In this document: one piece after another, positions 53,807 to 61,748 of the stretch | Layout of the letters: each line of letters begins with the position of its first letter | Position numbering within the stretch: the first letter of the stretch is position 1 | Assembly: GCA_021297895.1 (NCBI GenBank) | Contig: JAJTHN010000004.1 | Coordinates: forward strand, 26,127 to 90,126 | Length of the DNA stretch: 64,000 nt | From: Phycisphaeraceae bacterium | GTDB taxonomy: Bacteria > Planctomycetota > Phycisphaerae > Phycisphaerales > UBA1924 | Direction: 5' to 3' | Program-made: the position numbers and the translations under genes | Notes under the pieces: generated by a model | The model's database searches: none | What the model saw: only the letters and a program-made list of their open reading frames with translations | Told to the model about the DNA's origin: nothing

Positions 53807-54732
53807 GCGAGCGGACGACTCGAGCCGGCCGCGGACAGCGGATAATGATCGGTGCGGTGCTGCTGATGCTCGCGGCACTGGCGGGTGCGAGGGCACTCGC
53901 TCAGAGCGGCGCGGCGCCCGCACCAACGCCGCCACCGCCCGCCGCGCCCACAGCGCCCGCCGCGCCTCAGCCCGCGGCACCCGTCACACCACCCGCGACG
54001 CCCCCGGCCCCTCCCGGTGCGGGTGCGATCCCGGACCTTGACAGCGCTTTGGGCATCCCGGGTTCTGCCAAGCCCGATGCGGGTCGGTCGCCGGATGCGC
54101 CCGCGTCGCCGACCCCGCCGGTCCCCGGCGCGGGCGAACTGGACCGCGAACTCCGCGGGACGGCGGACGACATGTTTTCGCAGGCGCTCGCGCTGATGCG
54201 CTCGGCCGCGGGAAGGCTCGAGACCGCGGGCGACACATCGCTGACCACGCAGCGAGAGCAGGAAGACGCGGTCCGCAAGCTCGACCAACTCATCAGCGAG
54301 CTGGAGAAGAACCGCCAGAAGTCGCGGAGCCAATCTCAAAGTCAATCTCAGAGTCAGTCACAGAGCCAATCTCAAAGCCAATCCCAGAGTCAATCGCAGG
54401 GCCAGCAACAGGGCCAGCAACAGGGCCAGCAACCCAGCCAGCCGCAGAGTTCGCAGGGCCAGCAGCAGGGACAGGAGCAAGGTCAGCAGGACGGCCAGCA
54501 GGCGGGGCGTCAGCAGGGGCGCGAACGCGGCGACGGCAACACCCCCGGCAATCTGCCGCCGGGTCAGGATCCGCAGATGCGTGCTTCGCTGGACGCGGCC
54601 CGCGCCGCCTGGGGCGATCTGCCCGCGCGCGTGCGGCAGATGCTCATGCAGGGCTCGGGCGAGAAATTCTCCAGCGCGTACGAACAGATGACGGAGGAGT
54701 ATTACCGCCGTCTGGCCGAGCAGCAGCCGTAA
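53803..54732 (+). CDS. Exported SQ-repeat protein of the DUF4175 operon
   Basis: A 309-residue protein. A signal-type helix (residues ~14-32) is followed by a Pro/Ala-rich region (to ~110), a helical segment and exactly twelve consecutive Ser-Gln dipeptides (residues 176-199). A GQQ-rich tract comes next. The conserved C-terminal WGDLPARVRQMLMQGSGEKF, then SSAYEQMTEEYYRRL, is the part seen in planctomycete homologues of such operons. The start overlaps the stop of the DUF4175 gene. Structural or partner role inferred. Confidence 0.7.
   Translation: MSERTTRAGRGQRIMIGAVLLMLAALAGARALAQSGAAPAPTPPPPAAPTAPAAPQPAAPVTPPATPPAPPGAGAIPDLDSALGIPGSAKPDAGRSPDAPASPTPPVPGAGELDRELRGTADDMFSQALALMRSAAGRLETAGDTSLTTQREQEDAVRKLDQLISELEKNRQKSRSQSQSQSQSQSQSQSQSQSQSQSQGQQQGQQQGQQPSQPQSSQGQQQGQEQGQQDGQQAGRQQGRERGDGNTPGNLPPGQDPQMRASLDAARAAWGDLPARVRQMLMQGSGEKFSSAYEQMTEEYYRRLAEQQP
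54328..54399 (+). repeat. 12-nt tandem repeat encoding (Ser-Gln)12
   Basis: Six units of the pattern AGY-CAR-TCN-CAR. The Ser codons strictly alternate between the AGY and TCN boxes, while third positions vary freely among units. Confidence 0.85.
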
Positions 54733-54741
54733 GGTTCAGCG

Positions 54742-56055
54742 ATGATGATGCGACCGCGGCGAAATGGTGCCAGTCGGAGCGGAGCGGCCCTTGCGCTGCT
54801 CGCGGCGATGCTGCCGATGTACACGCCGATGTACGGGCCGATGCTCGCCGCGGCGCAGGAGCCGATTCCCGCGCCCGCGCCTGCCCCGGCTCCGGCCCCG
54901 GCTTCGGCCCCTGCTCCATCCCCCGCACCAGGCACCGGTCCGAGTTCGCCGGTGAACCCCGAAATGGACCGTCCCGCCCCCGCGGCACCGGCGCTGCCCG
55001 TGCCCGATGTGGGCGCACCGGTCGCGGCGCCCTCGCGCGAGAGCGATGAGCCCGCGCGGCCGGACACCATCGCGCCCAGCGCCGCCAACGCGCCGCTGCA
55101 GGGCGAGATCACGCCGGAGCTCGATCGATCCGTCGAGCGCGGCCTCGCGGCGCTGGCGGCCAGTCAGAACGCCGATGGCACCTTCGGCTCCGGGCGCTTC
55201 GCCCGCAACGTCGCGGTCACGAGCCTCTCGGCCCTTGCGTTCATGAGCGACGGCCACCTGCCCGGCCGCGGCAAGTACGGAACCAATGTGCAGAAGGCGC
55301 TGGACTCGGTGCTCGCCAACGCGACCGAGACCGGGCTGATCGCCAGCGAGATCGGCTCCGGCCCGATGTACGGTCACGGGTTCGCGACGCTTTTTCTTGG
55401 CGAGATTTACGGCATGACCGGCGGCGGCGCGGGCACGCCCCAGAGCCAGAAACTCCACGATGCGCTCGTGCGGGCGTGCAGACTTATCGAGCGCACGCAG
55501 AACGAGGAGGGGGGCTGGCGGTACAACCCCGTGCCGTACGACGCGGATGTGAGCGTGACGATCTGCATGATCATGGCGCTGCGCTCGGCGCGCAACGCGG
55601 GGATCGAGGTGCCGCGGAGCACCATCGATCGCGCCGTCGAGTACGTGCGCAAGGCGCAGAACCCCGACGGCGGATTCATGTACCAGCTCAGTTCGGGCGT
55701 GAGCGCGTGGCCGCGCTCGGCCGCGGGCGTCGCGTCGCTGTTCTACGCCGGGATCTACCAAGATCAGGCGATCACCAGCGGCATGGACTACCTGCGCCGC
55801 AACGCGATGCCGAACTCGCCCTCGCGCACCGAGAGCCACTACTGGTACGGCCAGTACTACACCGCGCAGAGTTTCTACCTCGCCGGGGGCGAGCAGTGGG
55901 CGGCCTTCTGGCCGGCGGTGCGGGCCGAACTGATCGATCGCCAGGGCTCCAGCGGCATGTGGGTCGATCAGTCCATCGGCAACGCGTACGCGACGGCGAT
56001 GGCGCTGATCGTTCTTCAGATCCCCAAGCGTTACCTGCCGATCTTCCAGAAGTGA
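54742..56055 (+). CDS. Exported prenyltransferase/squalene-oxidase-repeat protein
   Basis: A 437-residue protein. A signal-type N-terminus (residues ~12-40) and a Pro/Ala-rich linker precede an alpha/alpha-barrel domain with repeated motifs: GLAALAASQNADGTFGSGRF, RTQNEEGGWRYNP, YVRKAQNPDGGFMYQL and YWYGQYYTAQSFYLAGGEQW. This is the terpene-cyclase/prenyltransferase repeat fold common in exported planctomycete proteins, where it is thought to bind rather than cyclise. It follows the SQ-repeat gene by ten bases and overlaps the next gene (GTGA). Confidence 0.85.
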   Translation: MMMRPRRNGASRSGAALALLAAMLPMYTPMYGPMLAAAQEPIPAPAPAPAPAPASAPAPSPAPGTGPSSPVNPEMDRPAPAAPALPVPDVGAPVAAPSRESDEPARPDTIAPSAANAPLQGEITPELDRSVERGLAALAASQNADGTFGSGRFARNVAVTSLSALAFMSDGHLPGRGKYGTNVQKALDSVLANATETGLIASEIGSGPMYGHGFATLFLGEIYGMTGGGAGTPQSQKLHDALVRACRLIERTQNEEGGWRYNPVPYDADVSVTICMIMALRSARNAGIEVPRSTIDRAVEYVRKAQNPDGGFMYQLSSGVSAWPRSAAGVASLFYAGIYQDQAITSGMDYLRRNAMPNSPSRTESHYWYGQYYTAQSFYLAGGEQWAAFWPAVRAELIDRQGSSGMWVDQSIGNAYATAMALIVLQIPKRYLPIFQK

Positions 56056-57545
56056 ACCAGCCGCGACCACAAGCCGTCGTCCGGTCCCGCACGCCCGCGA
56101 GCGTGCTGTGCGCCATATCCGCCGCGTCGGTGGTGCTCGCCGCGAGCGCGCCGGCCCCGGCGCAACTGGTCCAGCCCAGCAACGCCCCGCGCGCCCAGCC
56201 GATGGTCGTGGTCGATGATGCGCTGAACATGACGCTTAGCGATGAGCCGATCCGGCTCGATGAGCGGACGCTGACCTTCCGCGTCGAGGGCGAGGAGCGC
56301 ACGCTGCCGCGCGAGCGTGTGCTGGCGCTCGGCCCGGCTGAGTGGGCGCTGGGCCGCGGGGCGAACGCGCGGGCCGTCGTGGCGGGCGTGGGCGACTCCG
56401 GGCAGGCGCGGCTGACGTTCACCGATGGATCGCGCCTGCACGGCGTGGTGCCGATGACGGCCTTCGAGCCCGAGACCTTCGTGCTGCGTCACGCGCGGCT
56501 GGGGGTGCTGAGTTTCGCGCTCGATGAGGTGGCGGGATTCGACAGCGACGCCGAGTTCCCGATGCCGCAGAGCGCGGCGGGCCGCGACGGCGATGGCGCC
56601 GCCGGGCCGTCGGGCGCTGCTGGGCCGTCTGGCGCCGCTGGGCCATCGGGCGCGGCTGTGCCATCGGGCGATATGGCGGTGCTCAGCAACGGCGATCGGC
56701 TCGAGGGCTTCATGGTCGGCCTGGTGCTCTCGGGCACCGATACCGAGCCCGGCGCGCCAGCGATCCGCTTTGAGACCCGCGGGCCCGGCGAGACGGCGCG
56801 CGCGGGCGACGGGGTGAGCGTGCGCACGATCCCGCTCTCGCGCGTCGCGGTGCTGCGGCTGGCCAATCCGCCCGTGCCGGCGGTCGGCGCGCGGATATGG
56901 ATGAGCGACGGCTCATCGCCGCGGGTCGCGTCCATCGGCGCCATCACGCCGACGCGATGGAACCTGAGCCTGGTGCGCACGCCCGGAGCCGGGGCGATCG
57001 AGCTGGGCGTGCCGGCGTGGAACATCCACGGCGCGGTCTTCGACAGCGCGGCGCTGGTGGCGCTCTCGCGACTGCCCGCGCCGCGCATCACGCTGCCGAC
57101 GGGACGACGCTGGTCCGAGCCGGTGCTGGGTGTGCCCGGGTCGGGCGATGATGATGCGACGCAGCCCGCGGGCGTGGCGGATGTCCGCGATGTGCTCCTG
57201 CCCGGGCCGATGGCCGCGGCGTGGACCCTGCCGGTCGGCGCCAGGCGCATCGCCGGCCTGCTGGTGCTGCCGGAGGATTCGCGAACCTGGGGCGATTGCA
57301 CCGTGACGCTCACGCTCGAGCGCGGCGGCTCGGGCAACACGGTGCTGCTGACCCAGCGGCTGAACGCCGAGCGGCCCGAGCACGCGTTCAACGCCGAACT
57401 GCCCGGGCAGGGCCCCGGCGTGCTGCGGGTCGAGGTCGATGCGGGCCCCAGCGGGCCGGTGCAGGATCGGGTGGTGCTGCGGCGGGTGCTGGTCGCGGTC
57501 GATCCGCGGGCGGGCGGCGCGGGCGCTGCGCCGGAACGGCCCTGA
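56052..57545 (+). CDS. Exported protein with NPCBM-like C-terminal domain
   Basis: A 497-residue protein starting at GTG 56052 inside the upstream stop. It has a signal peptide (residues ~12-38), then two beta-rich domains with RLTFTDGSRLHGVVPMTAFE and LSNGDRLEGFMVGLVLSG. Between them is a short (GPSGAA)3 repeat. The C-terminal ~130 residues (AWTLPVGARRIAGLLVLPED, then WGDCTVTLTLERGG) resemble NPCBM/jelly-roll carbohydrate-binding modules. The fourth member of the DUF4175 operon. Confidence 0.65.
   Translation: MNQPRPQAVVRSRTPASVLCAISAASVVLAASAPAPAQLVQPSNAPRAQPMVVVDDALNMTLSDEPIRLDERTLTFRVEGEERTLPRERVLALGPAEWALGRGANARAVVAGVGDSGQARLTFTDGSRLHGVVPMTAFEPETFVLRHARLGVLSFALDEVAGFDSDAEFPMPQSAAGRDGDGAAGPSGAAGPSGAAGPSGAAVPSGDMAVLSNGDRLEGFMVGLVLSGTDTEPGAPAIRFETRGPGETARAGDGVSVRTIPLSRVAVLRLANPPVPAVGARIWMSDGSSPRVASIGAITPTRWNLSLVRTPGAGAIELGVPAWNIHGAVFDSAALVALSRLPAPRITLPTGRRWSEPVLGVPGSGDDDATQPAGVADVRDVLLPGPMAAAWTLPVGARRIAGLLVLPEDSRTWGDCTVTLTLERGGSGNTVLLTQRLNAERPEHAFNAELPGQGPGVLRVEVDAGPSGPVQDRVVLRRVLVAVDPRAGGAGAAPERP
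56601..56664 (+). repeat. Short in-frame repeat encoding GPSGAA units
   Basis: About four degenerate units of 18 bases or less encode AAGPSG repeats (the last one AVPSG) in the linker of the NPCBM-like protein. They are copies with third-base differences. Confidence 0.6.
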
Positions 57546-57621
57546 TGTGATGCTCGTGGGGGCCCGCCGTTCTTCGCGGCGGTCGAGCCCGCGCGCGCCG
57601 CGGACCGATAGAGCCCATGGC

Positions 57622-58563
57622 ATGACCCAGCGCGCCGCGAACAACGCCGATGTGATCGAGGTGCCCGTGAGCCTGCACGGGTTCTGGCCCGGGTTCGAGA
57701 TCGATGAGTGGGCGCGGGCCATGGCCTTCATGGGCGATGGCCTGCGTTGGCGGCTGGCGGAGCCGGGCGAGCGGCCGCGGCTGGCGATCGTCAGCGTCTT
57801 CGCGAGCGAGGCGGGCCGCTGGTCCGCGGGCGGCGGAGCCGTGCCCGCGGGCGTGACGAGCCTGCAGTTCATCGGCGAGAGCCGCGCTCCGGATCTTGAT
57901 CGCTTCGACTTTGCCATGAGCATGAGCACGCTGAGCGACCCGCGGCACCTGCGCTGGCCGCTGTGGTGCTGGAACCTGCGCGTGGCCGACGGCTCGTTGG
58001 CGGCGCTGCAACGCCCGGCCCCGGAGCGCACGGCGCACGCGGCGACGGTCCGCGCGCGGCCCGGCTTCTGCGCGTTCGTCGTGGCCAACCGCTCCGCTCG
58101 CGAGCGTCTGGCGATGTTCCGCATGCTCAGCGCCCACCGGCGCGTCGACGCGGCGGGGCCGGTGGGCCGGAACGTGCCGCCGATCGCGCCGGGGACGCTC
58201 GCCAAGCGGGCGTTCCTGCGCGGGTACCGCTTTGCGCTGGTGTACGAGAACCGCGCCTGGCCCGGGTACTGCACGGAGAAACTCGCCGAGGCCCTGGCCG
58301 CGGGGTGCATCCCGATCTACTGGGGCGACCCGCACGCGGCGCGCGACTTCAACCCCGCGTGCTTCCTGCGGCGGGAGGACTTTGCCAGCGATCAGGCCCT
58401 GGCGCAGCGCGTGATCGAGCTGGACACGGATGAGGCGGCGTTCATGGCGATGGCGGCGCAGCCGTGCTTTGTCGATGACCGCGTGCCGGAGTCGCTGAGC
58501 GACGAGACGGCGCGGCGGTTCATCCAGCGCGTGCTGGTCCACGCGGGCGTGCCGGGCGCGTGA
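57622..58563 (+). CDS. GT10-family fucosyltransferase-like glycosyltransferase
   Basis: A 313-residue protein with the alpha-1,3/4-fucosyltransferase signature YRFALVYENRAWPGYCTEKL followed by AEALAAGCIPIYWGDP (about residues 205-240). An N-terminal acceptor-binding half (VPVSLHGFWPGFEIDEW) comes first. GT10 enzymes transfer fucose from GDP-fucose to N-acetylglucosamine-type acceptors. ATG 57622 lies 76 bases after the NPCBM-like gene on the same strand, so it may belong to the operon or have its own start. Confidence 0.85.
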   Translation: MTQRAANNADVIEVPVSLHGFWPGFEIDEWARAMAFMGDGLRWRLAEPGERPRLAIVSVFASEAGRWSAGGGAVPAGVTSLQFIGESRAPDLDRFDFAMSMSTLSDPRHLRWPLWCWNLRVADGSLAALQRPAPERTAHAATVRARPGFCAFVVANRSARERLAMFRMLSAHRRVDAAGPVGRNVPPIAPGTLAKRAFLRGYRFALVYENRAWPGYCTEKLAEALAAGCIPIYWGDPHAARDFNPACFLRREDFASDQALAQRVIELDTDEAAFMAMAAQPCFVDDRVPESLSDETARRFIQRVLVHAGVPGA

Positions 58564-58609
58564 CGGGGGCGTGCGGGGGCGTGATTGGCACGAGGGCGCG
58601 AAGGAGTCA

Positions 58610-58657
58610 TGGCACGCTGCCACTTCGCCACTGTGCCACTGTGCCACTCTGCCACTT
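58610..58657. repeat. Octamer tandem array (consensus TGCCACTG)
   Basis: Six 8-base units in a row (TGGCACGC, TGCCACTT, CGCCACTG, TGCCACTG, TGCCACTC, TGCCACTT). They end three bases before the stop codon of the minus-strand nuoE gene, the same position relative to a gene end as the array at 26024-26063. Confidence 0.8.
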
Positions 58658-58660
58658 CCC

Positions 58661-59206
58661 TCAGTGATGCCCGCCCTGGGTGCTGCGGGCCTCGTCGATC
58701 GCCTTGGTGATCGACTCGGGCGTCGCGTTCAGGTGCATGGTCTCATCGACCAGGCACGCCGGCGCACCCTCGCACAGGCCCAGGCACTCGAGCTCGACGA
58801 GCGTGAACTTGCCATCGTCGGTCGTCTGGCCGACCTCGATGCCAAGCTTGCTCTTGCACGCGGCGGTGATGCTCGCGTGATCGCAGACCTCGCAGGCGAT
58901 GCTGCGGCAGACGGCCACCACGTGCGCGCCCTTGGGCTGGAGCCAGAACTCCTCGTAGAAGCTCGCCGTGTCCCAGACTTCCGCCGGGTTGACATCCAGG
59001 AACGCGCCGACTTCCTCCAGCGCCTGCCACGGCAGCCAGCCCCATTCGTGCTGCACCGCGTGGAGCGTCGGCAGCAGCGCGCCGCGCTTCTGCTCGTAGC
59101 GCGGCAGGATCTCGCGCGTGAGTTGTTCCTTCAGCGCGGCGGTCAGGTACGGCTCGGCGCGACGCGGGATCTTCATCCCCGCTGAGTTCTTGACGATCCA
59201 GGCCAT
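58661..59206 (-). CDS. nuoE: NADH-quinone oxidoreductase subunit E (24 kDa), isolated
   Basis: A 181-residue thioredoxin-fold [2Fe-2S] protein of complex I. YEQKRGALLPTLHAVQHEWG and NPAEVWDTASFYEEF are the NuoE helical part. The cluster cysteines are in VCRSIACEVC and ELECLGLCEGAPACLVDE. NuoE passes electrons beside NuoF, but no nuoF, nuoG or other nuo gene is adjacent. It may belong to a dispersed complex I or to a bidirectional hydrogenase/formate dehydrogenase diaphorase. An octamer array lies at its 3' end. Confidence 0.9.
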   Translation of the reverse strand: MAWIVKNSAGMKIPRRAEPYLTAALKEQLTREILPRYEQKRGALLPTLHAVQHEWGWLPWQALEEVGAFLDVNPAEVWDTASFYEEFWLQPKGAHVVAVCRSIACEVCDHASITAACKSKLGIEVGQTTDDGKFTLVELECLGLCEGAPACLVDETMHLNATPESITKAIDEARSTQGGHH

Positions 59207-59282
59207 GGCGGTCTCCGTCTTGCCGCGTGCGGCGGGCCGGCGTGCGATGGGCACAACGCCGACCGAGCCTCGCGGAACCGTG

Positions 59283-60680
59283 TCAGGGTAGCGACGCCAA
59301 CGCCGCCCGGCCTTCGACCTGAACAACCACCAACTTCGACTCCTCCCGGGGGCTGAGCAGGCGCAGAAGCCCGCCCGCGCGCCCAGAACCGCGCCCAGAA
59401 CCGCTGCTTGACCCGCTCCCAGATCCGCCGCCGGAGTCCGATCCGCCCCCGGGGCTCTCCGGCTCGGCCAGCGGGTCGAGCCGGATAAACGGCCGCGAGC
59501 CCGCATCGGCCAGCACGAATTCGTGCTCGAGCGTTTCCTTGGGGCCCAGGCGATGCCGCTCAGCGCGGCCCTCTTCGATCCCGCCGCGAGCGTCGAGCAC
59601 GCCGACCTCCACCCAGACCACCTCATCGGCCATGTTCCGCAGCACCAGCCGAGCGGGCGAGATGGGCGACGAGGGCGCGCCGGGCGTCCCGGCCCCATCG
59701 CCTGCCGCGCCATTGGCCGCGCCGTTGGCCGCGCGATTGGCGGCGCGATCGGCCGCCGGCGCGGGTCCGCTGGCGGTCGTGGTCTGTGCCGATGTCATGC
59801 CTCCGCCCCCGCCCCCGCCCCCGCCTCCGCCTCCAACTCCGGCCCCGCGCCGCAGCGCCTCGGGCACGAGCCCCGGCGAGAACATCCCCCGCGTGCCTTT
59901 CTCGTGGATCATGAATGCGCCCCCCGGCGTGCGCCGGGCGATGGAGCCTTTGGCGTTGATCGGGCCCTCATCGGTGATCTTTGCCGATGGCGCGGCCGCA
60001 TCGAGCGTGCCCCAGCGGACCATGTGCAGCCCGATGCCATCGGCCGAGGTCAGCAGGACAAAGTCCCCCGCGTTGCTGAGGCTGCGGCGGCTCGAGGGGG
60101 CGCGCGCCGAGAAGACCAGCGCCCCGCCGAAGTTGGGGTTTGCGGCCGCGGCGGCCTTGGTGTCGCCGACGGGGCCGGGGATGGCCGATTCGTGGCCGTT
60201 GAAGACGACGCAGACCTGGCCGGGGGCGAGGCGCACATCGGGAAAGATGAAGGCATCCTCGGGCTTTTTGATGGTGTCCTTGTCGAGCAGACGCATGCCG
60301 CGGAGGGAGACGGGGCGATCGAGCGGATTGAAGAGTTCGATGAACTCATCACCGGCGACCTGACGCGTGCCATCGGCGTTGGCATCGCCCGCATCGCCCG
60401 AGGGGACGGCGGCGAGGACCTCGGTGATCATGGGGGCGATGAGCGGAGCGGGGCCGGGGCCAGTGGTGGTGCCAGCCGTCGAGGCGGTGGCGTGCGCCGG
60501 ACCCTCTGTGGCGCTGGCGGGCGAGGCGATGGCTGCGTTGGCCGCGTTCGCGGTGATGGCGGCAAGAGCGGCGATGGCGATGATCGCCGCCGAGCGAGCG
60601 TGGCCAAGTGCGCGAGCAGCAGTGCAGCCAGCCGCGAGGGGAAGGGGTCGCCACAAACCGCCAAGAGGCGAGGGGTTCAT
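59283..60680 (-). CDS. Exported lamin-tail-domain protein
   Basis: A 465-residue protein. An N-terminal Ala-rich hydrophobic segment (residues ~25-60) suggests export. A lamin-tail domain (about residues 80-270) begins MITEVLAAVPSGDAGDANAD and contains GDEFIELFNPLDRPVSLRGM plus APGQVCVVFNG. A run of twelve Gly follows, then Ala/Asn repeats (ANRAANGAANGAA), a second beta-rich region and a Gly/Ser-rich tract. Lamin-tail domains are widespread in exported bacterial proteins, often with nucleases; no nuclease domain is seen. Confidence 0.75.
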   Translation of the reverse strand: MNPSPLGGLWRPLPLAAGCTAARALGHARSAAIIAIAALAAITANAANAAIASPASATEGPAHATASTAGTTTGPGPAPLIAPMITEVLAAVPSGDAGDANADGTRQVAGDEFIELFNPLDRPVSLRGMRLLDKDTIKKPEDAFIFPDVRLAPGQVCVVFNGHESAIPGPVGDTKAAAAANPNFGGALVFSARAPSSRRSLSNAGDFVLLTSADGIGLHMVRWGTLDAAAPSAKITDEGPINAKGSIARRTPGGAFMIHEKGTRGMFSPGLVPEALRRGAGVGGGGGGGGGGGGMTSAQTTTASGPAPAADRAANRAANGAANGAAGDGAGTPGAPSSPISPARLVLRNMADEVVWVEVGVLDARGGIEEGRAERHRLGPKETLEHEFVLADAGSRPFIRLDPLAEPESPGGGSDSGGGSGSGSSSGSGRGSGRAGGLLRLLSPREESKLVVVQVEGRAALASLP

Positions 60681-60890
60681 GGCGAAGAAGTGTAACCCAA
60701 GGGGATGGAAGGCCCGTAGGCCCGATGCGGGAAGCGGGTTCGCCGGTGATCGGCGGTGGAGAAGTTGTCGGCGAGGGTGGGGGCGGGCCGGGGGCCGGGG
60801 CGGGGGGCCGGTGGGCCGGGACGGAGGTGGTCCGGGTTCGGAAGTGGCCGCGGCGGGGCGTTCGTTCGCGGTGCTTCCCGGTGCGCCCGC

Positions 60891-61343
60891 TCAGCCCAAC
60901 TGCCCCGCGAGGATGATGTACCCATCGGGATCGACGATTCGGAGCTCGCCCGCGGGCATGTAGGCGGGGTGTGCCACGGCGAAGACCGTGCGTGGCCCAT
61001 CGCCGGGCTGCCAAGCGCCGCGGTACACGCCGCGGTCCCGCACGCCACCGGAAAGCAGCCGCTGCCTCAGGCCGGCGACATCCGCGCTGTACATGTACAG
61101 GATGACCGCCTGCTGCTCGGCATCCACCGGCCCGCTCGCTCGCGCGAGCATGATCTCCGCCGCGCCGCTTTTGGCCAGCGCCCAATACGCATCGCCGCGA
61201 TCATCCTTCATGGTGCTTTGCGGCACAAAGCCGAGCAGGGCGTAGAAGTCCAGCGACGCCCGGACATCGGCCACGTGGATGAACGGCACAAGCCGATTGA
61301 CCGCGTGGGAAGCCGACGTCGGTGGGAGCGTCGCCGTGTTCAT
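60891..61343 (-). CDS. VOC-family protein (glyoxalase/bleomycin-resistance fold)
   Basis: A 150-residue protein with one VOC module pair. RLVPFIHVADVRASLDFYAL, LGFVPQSTMKDDRG, IMLARASGPVDAEQQAVILY and ELRIVDPDGYIILAGQLG follow the glyoxalase-like pattern of DUF1338-independent VOC proteins. The metal-ligand set is incomplete, so function is uncertain. It stands alone on the minus strand at the border of the repeat-rich right end. Confidence 0.8.
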   Translation of the reverse strand: MNTATLPPTSASHAVNRLVPFIHVADVRASLDFYALLGFVPQSTMKDDRGDAYWALAKSGAAEIMLARASGPVDAEQQAVILYMYSADVAGLRQRLLSGGVRDRGVYRGAWQPGDGPRTVFAVAHPAYMPAGELRIVDPDGYIILAGQLG

Positions 61344-61445
61344 GGGCGGATCGTACGCGCGGCGCTCCGGTGATCATCCGAACCGCGGAGGCGCTCAACG
61401 CGGGAGCGCGGCGTCGGTCCCGGGCGAACGGCTCCGCGAGATTCT

Positions 61446-61566
61446 GGTGTGGAGTCGGCGCGGCTGGTGCCGCGGGCACGGAACCGAGCCCGTGTTGAAC
61501 GGGCGCTGAAGTGAGGAATCACCGGTTCGTCGCCACGCCCTTCAAGCCCGACGAACCGGTGGCATG
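61446..61566. repeat. Bracketing repeat, copy A
   Basis: About 120 bases that align with copy B at 62763-62886 (roughly three-quarters identical by eye). The shared segments are GTGGAGTCGG-Y-GCGGCTGG, GGAACCGAGCCC-R-TGTTGA and CGACGAACC. Copy A includes a perfect inverted repeat, CACCGGTTCGTCG (61520-61532) with CGACGAACCGGTG (61549-61561). A related GCGGC-R-TCGGTCCCG stretch precedes it at about 61410 and recurs near 63800. Confidence 0.65.
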
Positions 61567-61644
61567 CCAAGGGACGCAGTCGGAGGCACGCCTCCCGGGC
61601 CGGAATCGGGTGCGCGGCTCTCGGAATTCCTTCCTGAAGACCCC

Positions 61645-61673
61645 TTGACACAATAAGGTCAGGGTGGTCTACT
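61645..61673 (+). promoter_or_regulatory. Sigma-70-type promoter for the SUMF1 gene
   Basis: A consensus TTGACA (61645-61650) and TCTACT (61668-61673) are separated by 17 bases. The ATG at 61749 lies about 70 bases past the predicted start, with GGAGAGAGAG ahead of it. Confidence 0.6.
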
Positions 61674-61748
61674 TGGAACGGCATCGGCATGTCGCCGGTG
61701 TGCTCGGCCCCGCGGGTGATCGCCCGCACATCATGGATGGAGAGAGAG

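Larger units (their letters stand above)
61344..61748. other. 405-bp gene-free interval with palindromic repeat A and promoter
   Basis: Between the VOC gene and the SUMF1 gene. It contains repeat A (about 61446-61566), with a perfect 13-base inverted repeat, and the promoter of the SUMF1 gene at 61645-61673. No protein frame is convincing. Confidence 0.55.
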
